A DNA stretch of 64,000 nucleotides from Symsagittifera roscoffensis (lineage: Eukaryota > Xenacoelomorpha > Acoela > Convolutidae): assembly GCF_963678635.1 (NCBI RefSeq), contig NC_087063.1:21148701-21212700 (forward strand). The letters are read 5' to 3'. Below are positions 35,700 to 46,034 of this stretch, one piece after another (the stretch's first letter is position 1; each line of letters opens with the position of its first letter). The notes beneath the pieces were generated by a model, which was given only the letters and a program-made list of their open reading frames with translations, was not told the origin of the DNA and ran no database searches. The position numbers were made by a program, and so were the translations under genes.

Positions 35700-35740
35700 A
35701 AGAGGCGAAGCTGAGCTTGTCACCACTTGCGATACAAAAA
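35700..35740 (-). repeat. SINE-like family 2 tail fragment
   Basis: GAGGCGAAGCTGAGCTTGTC ACCACTTGCGATAC matches the palindromic tail of the family; the matching head could not be bounded. Confidence 0.45.
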
Positions 35741-35879
35741 TTAATGAATATAATTAAGAGCAAACGAAACGACAAATCAAAAAATGAAAAACAACCATCA
35801 AAAATCGTTTAGCGATTCAAAGAAAGCGTAGCATTGCAAGCTACCAAATAGACAATGAGATGCAAATATCAATCAATTC

Positions 35880-36400
35880 TCAAAAATTCAATCTCAGAAA
35901 AACAGACTAGAACCACAACTACTATCCTTAAGAAAGCGTTTTGAATTTTCCGTTCACTAGGCCAACAACACGTGGTTAGACGCCATTTGATCAGAAAACA
36001 AAAAATACCGAGAAATTCTTGTCATACAAAAATCAACATTTTACTTGAAAATACGAAAAATTCAATCTCAGAAAAACATACGAAAAATAAAACCACTGGC
36101 ATTCAGCAAAATTTAAGTAATTTCCGAGCATTCGCTAAGCCAACAACACGTGGTTAGATGCCAACTAATCAGAAAACCAAAAAAAATGCCAAAGGAAACT
36201 GTTGTAAAAACAGCATTTTTTTTGGAAATACGAAACTTAAGTTACAGAAAAACAGACGAGAAACATAACCCCTAGCAATAAACAAGCCTTTAGTATTTTC
36301 CAGGCATTCACTAAGCCAACAACCATTGGTTAGACGCCAATAGATTCGAAAAGAAAAAGTGCCAAAGGAAACTGTTGTCATCCAAAATGCGATTGAAAAG
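35880..36400. repeat. Tandem array, ~177-bp unit, about 3 copies
   Basis: The marker GCCAACAACACGTGGTTAGA, with slight variants, lies at 35961, 36139 and 36315 (178 and 176 bp apart), each preceded by a CATTCACTA-like run. A second marker, 'CAGAAAAACAGACGAGAA' with variants, lies at about 35895, 36070 and 36245. Satellite-like. Confidence 0.7.
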
Positions 36401-36744
36401 TTGGAACTTTTATTTTTTTATAAAACCACCGGATTTCATGTAATCAAAACAGAAATAATCAATTTAATCGTTAAACCGATATAGAATAATTTCATAAAAC
36501 CAACAAAGCATGAGCATAAACCAATCAGGTCAAAAAAAATTTCTAAGCAAAAAAAAACGGAAAATATACCACTCAGGGATAGTTAAGTAAAAAAAACCAC
36601 AGGAATAAATCAGCACCACTTGAACATACCATGAAAATTACATACAGCACAGAAAAAACTTCGCCGTGTTATCTACGACGACAAAAGATTGAAATACATT
36701 TTTTTATGTATTTGGAATAAAAAGTATTTAAACGTAAAAAAGCA
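36401..36744. other. AT-rich DNA, nothing recognised
   Basis: No coding, RNA or repeat signal could be supported between the 177-bp array and the next dispersed repeat. Confidence 0.35.
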
Positions 36745-36906
36745 TTTGGTACAAGTTTTAAGCACTGAGCATAAATATTATTGGGCATCAAATCACGAAT
36801 TTCTGATTAACGAGTGACAGAGGCACAAGCCATTTGACTTCTTTCTCTTTACTCTCTATCGTGCTCTCTTTCGGTCTCGCGTGCTCTTTCTTTCTCTCGC
36901 CCCAAA

Positions 36907-36941
<35 letters not shown>

Positions 36942-37200
36942 ATACTGTTCCCTCTTTAATCCGATCACAAGCATGCTGTTTATTTCGCACAACTCAAAAC
37001 AAGCTAGAAATTTTAACGCTCATTCAAAACTTACAGCAAAAACATTTCCCTCAAACTTCTTATCGTCATTGACTGATAAACAAATGGCACATGGAAATAC
37101 ACTCAACTTTGAAAAAAATCACAAGTCAAACCGCGAAAATGAGCGTGAAAAAAATTTTTCTTGAAAAAAAAAACAAAATCAGCAAGACCTTCATAAGAGT
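36745..37200 (+). repeat. Dispersed repeat family G, second copy, with CT tract
   Basis: Aligns with 30535-31000 on both sides of its own CT tract (36840-36946). Its right part (AAGACCTTCATAAGAGT) is interrupted by the LINE and resumes at about 37981 with TACGTTCATTACTCTTAATA. Confidence 0.65.
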
Positions 37201-37980
37201 ACTCACTTCAGTTCAGTTCAGTTCAGTCGCCTTTTCCACCTCGTATAAGGTATTGGCGTCACCCATGTAGAACCGTCCGCCCATGTAGAACCGTCCACCC
37301 ATGTAAGAAAGACGCGACGGTACACGTTGACCAGTTTTATTAGTTTTTCTGCTTTTTTCTTCATGATCCTCTCGTACGAAAACTTTACCCCACCTGGCGG
37401 CCTTTTCCAGGATGGATCTGGTATGGCCATGAATAGGATCTTGGGGTATCGACAGGAATCCATGCGCAGAACATGCCCGAGGTATGTCCACTGTCTGCGC
37501 CAGATGGTCTGCGAGAACGTCTCTACTTGATCGCTCTTTCGCAGGACCTCGGCGTTGGATACCCGGCCACACTTCGTTTTGGTGACTATATGAAGACACT
37601 TCATATAGAATACGTCGAATCTATGAATATCGGCTTGGATTACGTTCCAGTTTTCAAAAGCGTAAGAAGCAATTGTGAAGACACTGACCGTCAGAATAAG
37701 GATCTTGATCTTTGCATTGATATTTGATTTCGCGAACTGGGATAACTGGCTGAAAGCGGCCCAGGCGAGATTTAAGCGCTTAGTTACGTCAGCCGCGGTA
37801 GAACCGTCTGGGGTTATCTGACTACCAAGGTAGCAGAAATTGTTCACGGCCTCGACTCCCACCCCATTTATATCTTTTGTACCGGATATATCAGCGGTTT
37901 TCATGAATTTCGGTTTCTCGCAGTTTATATCTAGCCCGAACTTTGCTGCCTCGTCTGACAGGAGAGGTCATCTGACTCAT
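37201..37980 (-). mobile_element. 5'-truncated LINE (RTE-like), with 6-bp target-site duplication
   Basis: The minus strand encodes the C-terminal end of a non-LTR reverse transcriptase: LSDEAAKFGLDINCEKPKF, VNNFCYLGSQITPDGS, a Trp/Tyr-rich thumb, then a second RT-tail motif YLGHVLRM. The frame is open from about 37969 to its stop at 37213-37218. It ends in TGAAC-type pentamers (four ACTGA units, 37207-37229), as RTE-clade LINEs end in short tandem repeats. Flanks ACTCAC and ACTCAT form a target-site duplication. Most of the element (endonuclease and RT core) is absent through 5' truncation. An in-frame tandem duplication near the C-terminus gives repeated W(V/A)DGSTW. Confidence 0.8.
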
Positions 37981-38029
37981 TACGTTCATTACTCTTAATA
38001 ATAAAACATCATCGATTTCAATTACAAAT

Positions 38030-38360
38030 GTGTAAGACAAAGTGTTTACGAAAAATAGTCTAGGTCCCGATTACAAGACTTAAGCTTTCGAAAAAGTAAA
38101 AACTGCAAAACAAAATGGTATAAATTTGGGAAAAAAAACTATTTGCACTAACACAAATTTTACAAAAAGCTTTCAAAATGCTAAGAAGAAGCCACACCTT
38201 CCTGCGGGAATTAAGCCGACAACAATAAGCAGACACGAAAGTATATTAAACTCGAAGACTTTCAGTTTCCACAAAACACAGGTACCACCCAACTGGAATT
38301 AAATTTCTGGAATTTGTCGTCTGAACCAATGGTGTTACCCTTGCACCAAATGCCCAAAGA
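38030..38360 (-). repeat. SINE-like family 1 copy with tRNA-like head
   Basis: Minus strand: head 38355-38281 (TTTGGTGCAAGGGTAACACC, good A-box) and tail with the complement of TTAAGCCGACAACAATAAGC near 38213. The stretch 38035-38090 (TACGAAAAATAGTCTAGGTC) matches 265-295 next to the copy at the left edge. Confidence 0.5.
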
Positions 38361-38509
38361 ACTCTTCGAATTTATAAAGAAAATAAACTCAAATATTAAG
38401 AAAACATGAAATTCAAATAGTAAAACACGGCTAAATTTCTGGGAACTCAATTACTTGCTCAAAACCGGAACACACTGAAAATATTTTTTTGAACTTGAGT
38501 GAGGAAAAG

Positions 38510-38690
38510 CCTATATTTTCAGCATTTTTTGTGAAGCAGCAACTAAGCGGACAAAAACCAAGCACACAAACAGAAGTCTGACAACGATTTTTCACGCGCG
38601 GACATTTTTCCGATTACAAAAAAGGTCCTGGCAGGATTCAAACCTTTGTCTTTGTAGGTAGGTATCTTACCTCTTTGCCACATGAGCATA
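38510..38690 (-). repeat. SINE-like family 1 copy with tRNA-like head
   Basis: Minus strand: ATGTGGCAAAGAGGTAAGAT (A-box), GGTTTGAATCCTGCCAGGAC (B-box), then TTTTTTGTAATCGG and a GTCCGCTTA-like tail. It is the best tRNA match in the window, but the D and anticodon arms do not pair properly. Confidence 0.55.
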
Positions 38691-38749
38691 TTCCTGTCTG
38701 AATTTTGACTTCATCTGAACCAAAGATGAAATGATTCTGTTAAACTAGT

Positions 38750-38815
38750 TGTTAACCCGAAAAAAGTCAATCTTCCGATGTGATAGCGCTTGCGAATCGC
38801 AAGCGTAGATAAAAT
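38750..38815. repeat. Short dispersed repeat with perfect CGCTTGCGAATCGCAAGCG palindrome
   Basis: Second copy of the 28868-28925 repeat. The preceding GTTAACCCGAAAAAAGTCAA is shared. Confidence 0.55.
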
Positions 38816-39349
38816 AATTCAAAAAATTTGAATATGAAACTAAATTTTACAATATTTTCTGGACGAGAAAACTAATCAATTTAAAATGAAGATAGCAACT
38901 AAATTAAACCAAAAAAACTGTTACATCCAAATATATATATATATAAATTTGATATCTTTGAAAGCTTGAAACGGCAAAATGAGGAACTCCAGAGATCTAA
39001 ATTGTAAAACTTATATGAAATTAGAACAATAAAAAATTCGGCTCATCATAGAAAGTTCGAAAAATGGACTTATCAGTAGTTTTGAGTACGAGTGTTAAGA
39101 GCGGACTCTGATTTGTACCATGGTTCAATTGCACCAAAATCGGTCGCGATTGTACCGAAAATATTCAACTTGAAATCTGAGTGTTCAATTTGCAATCCAA
39201 TGACAAGTGAAACCAATTGACTTTTGTTCAAACGTGTTCTGAGCTTGCCAACATGAGGGTACAACTTTATACAAAAATTGTATCCCCTTACAGTTGCTGT
39301 GCCCACGTCGATCTGAAAACGAGGTAGTTGGCTTTGTAGTCTTTGACAC

Positions 39350-39515
39350 AGAGGCGAAGCTTCGCTAAGCAAACACTTGCGAATACATGACAAAAAGTAG
39401 CTCTATAAAATGCAAAAATAAAAATTACAAATAAGCCTCGAATTAGTAAAAATTCGAACCTGCCACCAAGCAACTAAGAGTCTCACACACTCACCACTCA
39501 GTCACGATAGCTTAA
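39350..39515 (-). repeat. SINE-like family 2, best copy
   Basis: Minus strand from 39511: GCTATCGTGACTGAGTGG (A-box), a long variable arm as in Ser/Leu tRNAs, GGCAGGTTCGAATTTTTAC (B-box), a T-rich body, and the tail GCAAGTGTTTGCTTAGCGAA GCTTCGCC. About 165 bp. This copy shows that the tRNA-like head and the palindromic tail belong to one unit. Confidence 0.65.
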
Positions 39516-39804
39516 TAGACACCAAACACTAGCCATTAAAGATAAACCAGAGAAAATATGCTATGCAACTTCCAATGCTACAGTTAAATTTCCAAAAAAC
39601 ACTTAACGAACACTTTTAATTGCGAGTTCGGTTAGAAAAAAAGAACGTTCGTAATAACACACTATGCTGATCGCAAGTGTAAACAATTGAACAGTTTGTT
39701 AGTATTATAGCGACAATTTTTTTTGGTGCGCACAAAAAAAAAATACTACTCTATATTGGAGTTTTAAATTATTGGACGGATATGCATACAATACTAGAGC
39801 AACT

Positions 39805-40034
39805 CAGGGGCGGATTTAGGGGGGCGGACGCCCTTCCTCAAGTATTCGACCCCTTCCGACCCAAAGGGTCCCCCTTTGAACTATTTTGAGGTATCCATAT
39901 TTGGCTGGCGGATTCTAAAATTTTTCTAAAGGCGCCAATATATACTACTTTTAAGTAGGAGCGTGCGCAGAAAAAACGCGATTTTTTGGTAAACATTTTC
40001 CAATCCCCCCCCCCCCCCTCGAGAAAATCCTATA
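39805..40034. mobile_element. hAT-like MITE, 230-bp copy
   Basis: Begins CAGGGGCGGATTTAGG and ends ATATCTGTCCCTG. Interior shares GACCCAAAGGGTCC, AAAGGCGCCAATATATACTA and a C run with the 8763 element, in inverse order. The flanks GAGCAACT and CTGCAATT match at 5 of 8 positions, an eroded target-site duplication at best. Confidence 0.65.
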
Positions 40035-40639
40035 TCTGTCCCTGCTGCAATTAAGAAAATTGTTTAATCAATTAGGAAGTTGAAAATCCAGTTGCAGGAA
40101 ATTGAAAAGAATCTAAATTTTTCCAGAAGTTGATAATTTCCTGTAATCTGCAACACTTTTTTTATTTTGTCCCTAATGAATGCCCCCATTGGAAGTCGAG
40201 TAAACAAGAGAAAAAAAAGAGCAGTTACCTGATAGAATACGATCAAAAATTACGCTTTGAGCAGATAAATAATCAAAGAAAAAACTTCTGGAATTACTGA
40301 ACAAGTGACGACAAGTTGTACGTTGCACATGCCAGCTTGATATAAACTATAAGAGTACTTTAAAAGGAAAACCGAAGACAAGATTCAGAAAAACTCAAAT
40401 TCTGAAAAATGTTATAATTGTAAAAGTAATTGCATCAAGACCAACTCAAAAAGTGACCTCACAACAAAAAAAATACCATCCATTTCTTGCGAGACATGAG
40501 CATGAAATTTCATAAAATGCAAAACCAACAGGAAATAGCACGCATCAATAAAGAGTTGTTTATATTTTCTGTGACGTTGAGAAATTAAAAACGTGGAGAA
40601 GACGAGCTTTGAGATACAATAATTGGAAAATTGATTAAT

Positions 40640-40830
40640 TAGAGAATTCCGAGGATCACAAAAAATTTATATTCGGAACGAGGTCGAGCGATATGCCATG
40701 TTAAAGCCAATTTAGTCGTGATTCGAACATTTAAAAATTTTCAAAAAGTTTCCCCAGTGTCGAAAAAACCAGGTTTGAATTTTTTGATGTTTTGTCTAAC
40801 TTCGAGCAAGCAGGCTTGTAATAGGCTCAT
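40640..40830 (-). repeat. Family B inner fragment (inverted)
   Basis: GATATGCCATGTTAAAGCC, TTTAGTCGTGATTCGAAC and 'TCCCCAGTGTCGAAAAAACC' are the inverse of the family's inner right part. It stands head-to-head with the copy that starts at 40983. Confidence 0.5.
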
Positions 40831-40982
40831 AACATAGCTTATTCAACTAACTATTCCTTAGTTTTCCCGAAGTCAAATTAGTTATCAAAAACTGGTCTGG
40901 TGTCTTCTCGATTATAAAAATTTTTGCATTCTTTTCAGAATTTACATGAAGTTAAGAAAAACAAGAGGCAAAAATGAAAAAA

Positions 40983-41874
40983 TCAACTTCAAAATTCAAC
41001 AAGAATAGCCGGTTACTGTGCAAGTAGCACAGAATGTTCCAAACATAGTCTTAAAAAACACAAAAGTAATAGTGTCGTTTTTCAAATTAATGTCGTTTTT
41101 TCCGCGTGGCGTGATGAAAAGATCTGAACGAAAAGGTCGAATTTAGGCAAATTCGACGGTAATAGTAAACAAGGCTAATTGGGTGATATATTACAATAGG
41201 TGGTAGGTTCAATTTGAATAGCTGGATCGCTTTTTGTTATACTTCGCACATTGTTTATAATTTGTTTCAAAAGCCAATGAATTTTTGAATATCATTTCAT
41301 CCGGCAGAGTAATGTATTTACAAAAACGATTAGTATAATTGATTGAAAAGAAATGACTATATTATGCATTATAGTTCTCAAACTTAATACATGCACTACA
41401 CTGAAATTTACCACCTATTGTAACATATCACCGCTAAGTGGGAAACAGTTTTTGTTTAAAAATGAAGAGAAAAACTATTTAGAAAAATCGTACAGAAATT
41501 TCAATTCTGCAGAAGTTTTTTGAATTTTGGATTCCCAAACTGGCGCAAAAAACTCCAAAAACTAACTTTACTCTAAAAATAAACTTTCAGAGCTAAAATT
41601 AAGCATAAACAAGTTATTGCAAGCTTGCACGCTTACCTTATTCGCTCGATAATCGACCAAAAATCAAAAATTTGAAACCAGTTTTTCTCGAGAAAAATGT
41701 TTCAAAGTTTTTTAAAGTCGCTCGATTCACGACTGAAAGAGCCTTATTGTGACATATCACTCAACCCGTTCCGATGATAATTTGATGTTCCTGATTTTAC
41801 GAGGAAAACAAAAAACACTAAAAAGCACCCAAATACTAAGTTCTTTCCTTTCAAATGGCCGGAACAAAAAAACT
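40983..41874 (+). repeat. Family B copy interrupted by a MITE
   Basis: Left end AAGAATAGCCGGTTACTGTG to TGTTCCAAACAT; right end AAATGGCCGGAACA. Without the 251-bp insertion at 41182-41432 it is about 640 bp, close to the 16.5-kb copy. Its part right of the MITE is carried again at 44145-44586 in the second duplication unit. Confidence 0.7.
41182..41432. mobile_element. 251-bp MITE with ~24-bp terminal inverted repeats
   Basis: GGTGATATATTACAATAGG... (41182) and ...CCTATTGTAACATATCACC (ending 41432) are inverted termini with one indel-like difference. It sits inside a family B repeat. GCTAATTG precedes and GCTAAGTG follows, an 8-bp duplication with one mismatch. Superfamily unclear; the 8-bp duplication would suit hAT. 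A second copy at 43894-44144 arose by segmental duplication. Confidence 0.75.
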
Positions 41875-42024
41875 GCTGATTCGAGGTTGGGAATGTGGCT
41901 AGGGCTCATATGTCTTAACCTCTCCGCACTAGCCATAAAGCCTTACTATGAACTACGTTGCAGATATTTAAAACTTAGATATCAAGCAGTTAAGAATGCG
42001 CTTAAACAACGAGGATACACCTAG
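41875..42024 (+). CDS. Unrecognised ORF tail with hydrophobic segment (copy 1)
   Basis: Directly after the family B repeat the frame reads SRLGMWLGLICLNLSALAIK (membrane-like) then a basic tail ELRCRYLKLRYQAVKNALKQ and a stop; AATAAA follows 68 bp later (42093). It lacks an in-frame ATG of its own and looks like the C-terminal end of a larger coding sequence or a mobile-element relic. No family recognised. Confidence 0.3.
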   Translation, partial: ADSRLGMWLGLICLNLSALAIKPYYELRCRYLKLRYQAVKNALKQRGYT

Positions 42025-43318
42025 ATAATACCATGTTTATATAAGGCGTCAACTGCACGTAAAACTCTTTCTAACATGTGCGTCTCTCAATGAATAAAGC
42101 AAATTGACCGAATTAAATTACGCTTGCACGCTTGTGTTAACACAAAACTATTTGATTCTAGGCAGCATCCAAGAAACTGTCGGAATTCAGCCTCGTATGA
42201 GTCTATAAGCAATTACTTTCATAAATCTGTGAAAAACAATTGGTTCCTTGATGATTTTTTCAAACTGCAGCCCGCTCCGCTGATTCACCTTCTCTGTTCT
42301 CTCTAGAACTTTCCACGAGATGAACAGTACAGCTCTTTTAGATATCCCTTTAGAATCCCTTTGCCTTTACGATCACCTTTGCATCAAAAACTCGCTGCGA
42401 ACTCTTCAACTCCAAAAAAAACATACCTAACTCAGCTCAACTCGTAATTCAGCTGAACTTTCTAAGGCTGTGTTAATTCGCCATGCCACACTTCGGAGCT
42501 TTTCCGATGCACTTAAAATGGTTTTAAAGACTTCGCTTTGCATTTCCTTTTGCGTACTGCAACCTTCAATGGCTATTTGAGAAGTTCAACCTATAGACTT
42601 GGATGATATATCTGGACTATCGATGGAGATCAGTAGGCAGATTGCTTGACGGGTCCTAAGACGCACATTTGAACTCCAAGTAACATAGCCAACCAACAGT
42701 TGATCAAAGGCCCATGAGTTCAAGGAAACCAAAAAAATAGACTGACAATCGAATTTTAAAATCATATTTAGTTATCATCTGTAAGCTTTTCGATTCCAAA
42801 AATTTTTCTGATTTAACCTTTTCGATCAAGCAAAAGAAAACAAATTTGGGAAGTGGATTAATAGGTAATTTTTTTGTATTCAGCCAGGAAATCTCAATGT
42901 TAAAATTCACTTTGAAAAATAGTTATCACGTTTTCGTTCCATTTGAATTTCTTGGAAAGCCTTCTTTTATCAAAGGAATTTGACTTGAACTCGACAAGAA
43001 ACCAAAAGTCAAATAGCAAAACCAAATTTGAGCGTCAACAGTTTTCCTGAAAAAAAACGCAACCCAAATAAATTGTCTTCACTTCTTTTATTGACACTTA
43101 AAGAATCTTGGCAATAGTTCCTATGTCCCTAATTTTCATGTCTTGGACATAATATGATTGCTTCAACATTGTCGAATTATTAGTCAGTAGGAGAATCCCA
43201 ATTTTTCGTCTAACACCTTATTCTATATATTATTTTATACGCCTTTCTGTTACGGTTTTGCCATAAACTTGATTCATGTACCTGAGAACTGACCTGATTT
43301 TCAACAGCATCTAATTTT

Positions 43319-43482
43319 GGATCAAGTGAACAATCTCCCCCTAAATCAAAATAGGGAGATCGTTCACTTGATTAAATGTAATATTTTTCAGCAGGCCTTA
43401 CTGCTTCAATTTTGCATTTAATTTTAGAGGGGAGATTGTCAACTAGGTCTTTCTGGGGGGGGGGATGTTGTTCACGTGGTCC
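43319..43482 (-). mobile_element. MITE family C copy
   Basis: Left end GGATCAAGTGAACAATCTCC, right end GATGTTGTTCACGTGGTCC. Interior AGGCCTTACTGCTTCAATTT matches the inverse of 47735-47760 in another copy. An extra hairpin lies inside: ATCAAGTGAACAATCTCCC and GGGAGATCGTTCACTTGAT. Confidence 0.55.
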
Positions 43483-43851
43483 CTAATGTTCATAAGTGCA
43501 TTGTTCACTAGCTAATAAATCTAATTAAATTTTTTTCTCTCTTTGAAATGTCTCGTCCGTTACAAAATGATTAGCACTGATTAAAGTTACAATTTCTCAA
43601 AGCCTGAAAAACAAGCGCCATCGATCTAAGTGATAAACTAAATTGCTTGATTCTGCAACCCTCCAGCTTTCAAACTGCACTCAAGCTCTTAGGCTGAAAG
43701 CTTGTTTCAAGAAACTTTAATTTTGAAAATAGCTTTTTTCAAGATTCAATTAAACTAATGATAACCTATAAAATTTGAAATACGGCAAACGATTTGGGTG
43801 CAAAATAAAACCAACTGGAAGTAACATGTGTTTCTTCGTGTAAATTTTGAT

Positions 43852-43893
43852 GCAAAGGTGATCGTAAAGGCAATCACAATAGGTGATCGTAAA
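43852..43893. other. Templated inverted insertion at duplication join
   Basis: 42 bp between the units. 43845-43873 is an exact 29-bp reverse complement of 42361-42389 (GCAAAGGTGATCGTAAAGGC within it); then TCACAATA; then GGTGATCGTAAA, another inverse of 12 bp of the same place. The GGTGAT that follows is also the MITE tip. Confidence 0.85.
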
Positions 43894-44144
43894 GGTGATA
43901 TATTACAATAGGTGGTAGGTTCAATTTGAATAGCTGGATCGCTTTTTGTTATACTTCGCACATTGTTTATAATTTGTTTCAAAAGCCAATGAATTTTTGA
44001 ATATCATTTCATCCGGCAGAGTAATGTATTTACAAAAACGATTAGTATAATTGATTGAAAAGAAATGACTATATTATGCATTATAGTTCTCAAACTTAAT
44101 ACATGCACTACACTGAAATTTACCACCTATTGTAACATATCACC
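43894..44144. mobile_element. 251-bp MITE, duplicated copy
   Basis: Identical to 41182-41432 by eye. Its left flank is the duplication join, not a target site. Confidence 0.75.
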
Positions 44145-44586
44145 GCTAAGTGGGAAACAGTTTTTGTTTAAAAATGAAGAGAAAAACTATTTAGAAAAAT
44201 CGTACAGAAATTTCAATTCTGCAGAAGTTTTTTGAATTTTGGATTCCCAAACTGGCGCAAAAAACTCCAAAAACTAACTTTACTCTAAAAATAAACTTTC
44301 AGAGCTAAAATTAAGCATAAACAAGTTATTGCAAGCTTGCACGCTTACCTTATTCGCTCGATAATCGACCAAAAATCAAAAATTTGAAACCAGTTTTTCT
44401 CGAGAAAAATGTTTCAAAGTTTTTTAAAGTCGCTCGATTCACGACTGAAAGAGCCTTATTGTGACATATCACTCAACCCGTTCCGATGATAATTTGATGT
44501 TCCTGATTTTACGAGGAAAACAAAAAACACTAAAAAGCACCCAAATACTAAGTTCTTTCCTTTCAAATGGCCGGAACAAAAAAACT

Positions 44587-44736
44587 GCTGATTCGAGGTT
44601 GGGAATGTGGCTAGGGCTCATATGTCTTAACCTCTCCGCACTAGCCATAAAGCCTTACTATGAACTACGTTGCAGATATTTAAAACTTAGATATCAAGCA
44701 GTTAAGAATGCGCTTAAACAACGAGGATACACCTAG
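44587..44736 (+). CDS. Unrecognised ORF tail with hydrophobic segment (copy 2)
   Basis: Identical protein to the copy at 41875-42024, by segmental duplication. Confidence 0.3.
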   Translation, partial: ADSRLGMWLGLICLNLSALAIKPYYELRCRYLKLRYQAVKNALKQRGYT

Positions 44737-44846
44737 ATAATACCATGTTTATATAAGGCGTCAACTGCACGTAAAACTCTTTCTAAAATGTGCGTCTCTC
44801 AATGAATAAAGCAAATTGACCGAATTAAATTACGCTTGCACGCTTG

Positions 44847-46034
44847 TGTTAACACAAAACTATTTGATTCTAGGCAGCATCCAAGAAACTGTCGGAATTC
44901 AGCCTCGTATGAGTCTATAAGCAATTACTTTCATAAATCTGTGAAAAACAATTGGTTCCTTGATGATTTTTTCAAACTGCAGCCCGCTCCGCTGATTCAC
45001 CTTCTCTGTTCTCTCTAGAACTTTCCACGAGATGAACAGTACAGCTCTTTTAGATATCCCTTTAGAATCCCTTTGCCTTTACGATCACCTTTGCATCAAA
45101 AACTCGCTGCGAACTCTTCAACTCCAAAAAAAACATACCTAACTCAGCTCAACTCGTAATTCAGCTGAACTTTCTAAGGCTGTGTTACTTCGCCATGCCA
45201 CACTTCGGAGCTTTTCCGATGCACTTAAAATGGTTTTAAAGACTTCGCTTTGCATTTCCTTTTGCGTACTGCAACCTTCAATGGCTATTTGAGAAGTTCA
45301 ACCTATAGACTTGGATGATATATCTGGACTATCGATGGAGATCAGTAGGCAGATTGCTTGACGGGTCCTAAGTCGCACATTTGAACTCCAAGTAACATAG
45401 CCAACCAACAGTTGATCAAAGGCCCATGAGTGTTAACACAAAACTATTTGTGTTAACACAAAACTATTTGATTCTAGGCAGCATCCAAGAAACTGTCGGA
45501 ATTCAGCCTCGTATGAGTCTATAAGCAATTACTTTCATAAATCTGTGAAAAACAATTGGTTCCTTGATGATTTTTTCAAACTGCAGCCCGCTCCGCTGAT
45601 TCACCTTCTCTGTTCTCTCTAGAACTTTCCACGAGATGAACAGTACAGCTCTTTTAGATATCCCTTTAGAATCCCTTTGCCTTTACGATCACCTTTGCAT
45701 CAAAAACTCGCTGCGAACTCTTCAACTCCAAAAAAAACATACCTAACTCAGCTCAACTCGTAATTCAGCTGAACTTTCTAAGGCTGTGTTAATTCGCCAT
45801 GCCACACTTCGGAGCTTTTCCGATGCACTTAAAATGGTTTTAAAGACTTCGCTTTGCATTTCCTTTTGCGTACTGCAACCTTCAATGGCTATTTGAGAAG
45901 TTCAACCTATAGACTTGGATGATATATCTGGACTATCGATGGAGATCAGTAGGCAGATTGCTTGACGGGTCCTAAGACGCACATTTGAACTCCAAGTAAC
46001 ATAGCCAACCAACAGTTGATCAAAGGCCCATGAG
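44847..46034. repeat. Internal 584-bp tandem duplication with 20-bp stutter
   Basis: 44847-45430 is repeated as 45451-46034. Between them, 45431-45450 is TGTTAACACAAAACTATTTG, the first 20 bp of the repeated unit, so the unit's start occurs twice in a row. Confidence 0.85.

Larger units (their letters stand above)
41182..43851. repeat. Segmental tandem duplication, unit 1 (2670 bp)
   Basis: Repeated at 43894-47170 with only a handful of differences seen by eye (for example near 42075/44787, 42479/45187 and the G runs). It starts at the first base of the MITE and ends at GTGTAAATTTTGAT. Very young, or possibly an assembly or allelic artefact. Confidence 0.9.

Noticed and set aside
35880-36400. 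CRISPR-like array
   Set aside because: Repeats are long (~177 bp) and diverged without short unique spacers; eukaryotic tandem repeat.
38623-38687. Possible functional tRNA gene
   Set aside because: A- and B-boxes are present but anticodon and acceptor stems do not pair; it belongs to a repeat family.
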